This document shows positions 5,217-5,936 of a stretch of DNA of 5,936 nt, piece by piece (position 1 is the first letter of the stretch; every line of letters begins with the position of its first letter). The position numbers and the translations under genes were made by a program. Source of the stretch: an uncultured Porphyromonadaceae bacterium (GTDB lineage: Bacteria > Bacteroidota > Bacteroidia > Bacteroidales > Muribaculaceae); the NCBI GenBank assembly GCA_900554265.1, contig USGZ01000121.1:1-5936 (forward strand), given 5' to 3'. The notes beneath the pieces were generated by a model. It saw only the letters and a list, made by a program, of their open reading frames with translations. It was not told the origin of the DNA and ran no database searches.

Positions 5217-5261
5217 TAATTTGAAACCGCAAATAATCACCTATCACATAACAATAGACCA

Positions 5262-5936
5262 ATGACAAAACCGGTTGTTGCGCTGAACGACAAGGCCTGG
5301 GCCCGCTGGACGGCCCTGGCGCTGCTTGCGCTGGCGATGTTCTGCTCCTACATCTTCATGGACATCCTGTCGCCGATATTCGACCTGGTGCAGAGTACCC
5401 GCGGCTGGGACGCCACGGCCTTCGGCACCATGCAGGGTTCCGAAACATTTCTCAATGTATTCATTTTCTTCCTGATATTCGCGGGAATCATCCTGGACAA
5501 GATGGGAGTGCGCTTCACGGCCGTGCTTTCGGGCGCGGTGATGCTCGTGGGCGCGACAATCAACTGGTACGCGCTGACCGACATGTTCATCGGCTCGTCG
5601 CTGGACGTATGGTTCACCGAGCACCTTAATTATATACCGGGCTTCGACGAACTGGGCATCTCGCCCTTCTACGAGGGCATGCCCGCGTCGGCCAAGTTCT
5701 CGGCCGTCGGCTTCATGATTTTCGGCTGCGGCGTCGAGATGGCCGGCATCACCGTGAGCCGCGGTATCGTCAAGTGGTTCAAGGGCCGCGAAATGGCCCT
5801 GGCCATGGGCTCGGAGATGGCGCTGGCGCGTCTGGGCGTTGCCACGTGTATGATATTCTCGCCGATGTTCGCCAACCTGGGCGGCGTAGTCGACGTATCG
5901 CGCTCGGTGGCCTTCGGCGTTCTGCTGCTGCTCATC
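5262..5936 (+). CDS. Major facilitator superfamily transporter, 3' end missing
   Basis: The frame is open from ATG 5262 to the window edge: 225 residues, roughly the N-terminal half of a 12-helix MFS carrier. Hydrophobic helices are seen at about 17-38, 61-79, 86-106, 145-165, 190-205 and from 216. The family's motif A is present between helices 2 and 3: G75-IIL-D79-K80-M-G82-V-R84. A second recognisable stretch is KWFKGREMALAMGSEMALAR (171-190), which recalls MFSD1-like carriers, a tentative resemblance from memory. The helix 3-4 connection (about 107-144) is unusually long and soluble-looking. Substrate unknown. The ATG is preceded by an A-rich leader without Shine-Dalgarno, as usual in Bacteroidota. 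It is divergent from the AI-2E-family gene. Confidence 0.85.
   Translation, partial: MTKPVVALNDKAWARWTALALLALAMFCSYIFMDILSPIFDLVQSTRGWDATAFGTMQGSETFLNVFIFFLIFAGIILDKMGVRFTAVLSGAVMLVGATINWYALTDMFIGSSLDVWFTEHLNYIPGFDELGISPFYEGMPASAKFSAVGFMIFGCGVEMAGITVSRGIVKWFKGREMALAMGSEMALARLGVATCMIFSPMFANLGGVVDVSRSVAFGVLLLLI

Noticed and set aside
5244..5935. Minus-strand open frames opposite the MFS gene
   Set aside because: The plus strand has an uninterrupted 225-codon frame with MFS motif A and hydrophobic helices; the minus-strand frames are shorter and lack any family feature.

Overview
The window looks like a piece of a Bacteroidales (phylum Bacteroidota) chromosome. The support is: upstream regions carry Bacteroidota-type -7 boxes (TAnnTTTG), one of them with a correctly placed TTTG at -33; most starts lack a Shine-Dalgarno sequence and have A/T-rich leaders; there is a lipoprotein-type serpin of the kind known from Bacteroidales; and the M23 peptidase and MerR proteins resemble Bacteroidota types. 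Most genes are GC-rich, which would suit an Alistipes-like or related gut lineage, but the genus cannot be fixed from this sequence.

Layout. At the left edge (1-1044, + strand) lie the C-terminal part of a periplasmic M23 peptidoglycan endopeptidase and, 16 bases on, a small MerR-type regulator, probably one operon. A 362-base non-coding stretch (1045-1406) follows. Its first half holds three related GTAG-footed hairpins that look like REP/BIME elements. Its second half is very AT-rich and contains a promoter and leader for the next gene. That gene (1407-2654, +) encodes a serpin with a lipoprotein signal peptide, probably an envelope-anchored protease inhibitor. A strong hairpin terminator at 2714-2757 sits between this gene and the convergent minus-strand genes and can serve both directions.

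On the minus strand, reading from 5068 down to 2779, come an AI-2E/PerM-family membrane protein with a Thr/Pro-rich tail, then two small exported proteins that are clearly paralogous and overlap by ATGA. The first of the pair has a near-ideal Shine-Dalgarno sequence, unusual for this phylum. The paralogs have lower GC than the flanking genes and match no family I recognise. All three genes may share the promoter at 5097-5127 and the terminator at 2714-2757. A divergent intergenic region (5069-5261) leads to an MFS transporter (5262 to the window end, +), cut off by the edge.

Functionally most of the window concerns the cell envelope: wall cleavage, an exported protease inhibitor, two exported proteins of unknown role and two membrane transport-type proteins. 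No single pathway ties them together. The best candidates for undescribed biology are the paralog pair and the REP-like array; the long reactive loop of the serpin is also unusual.
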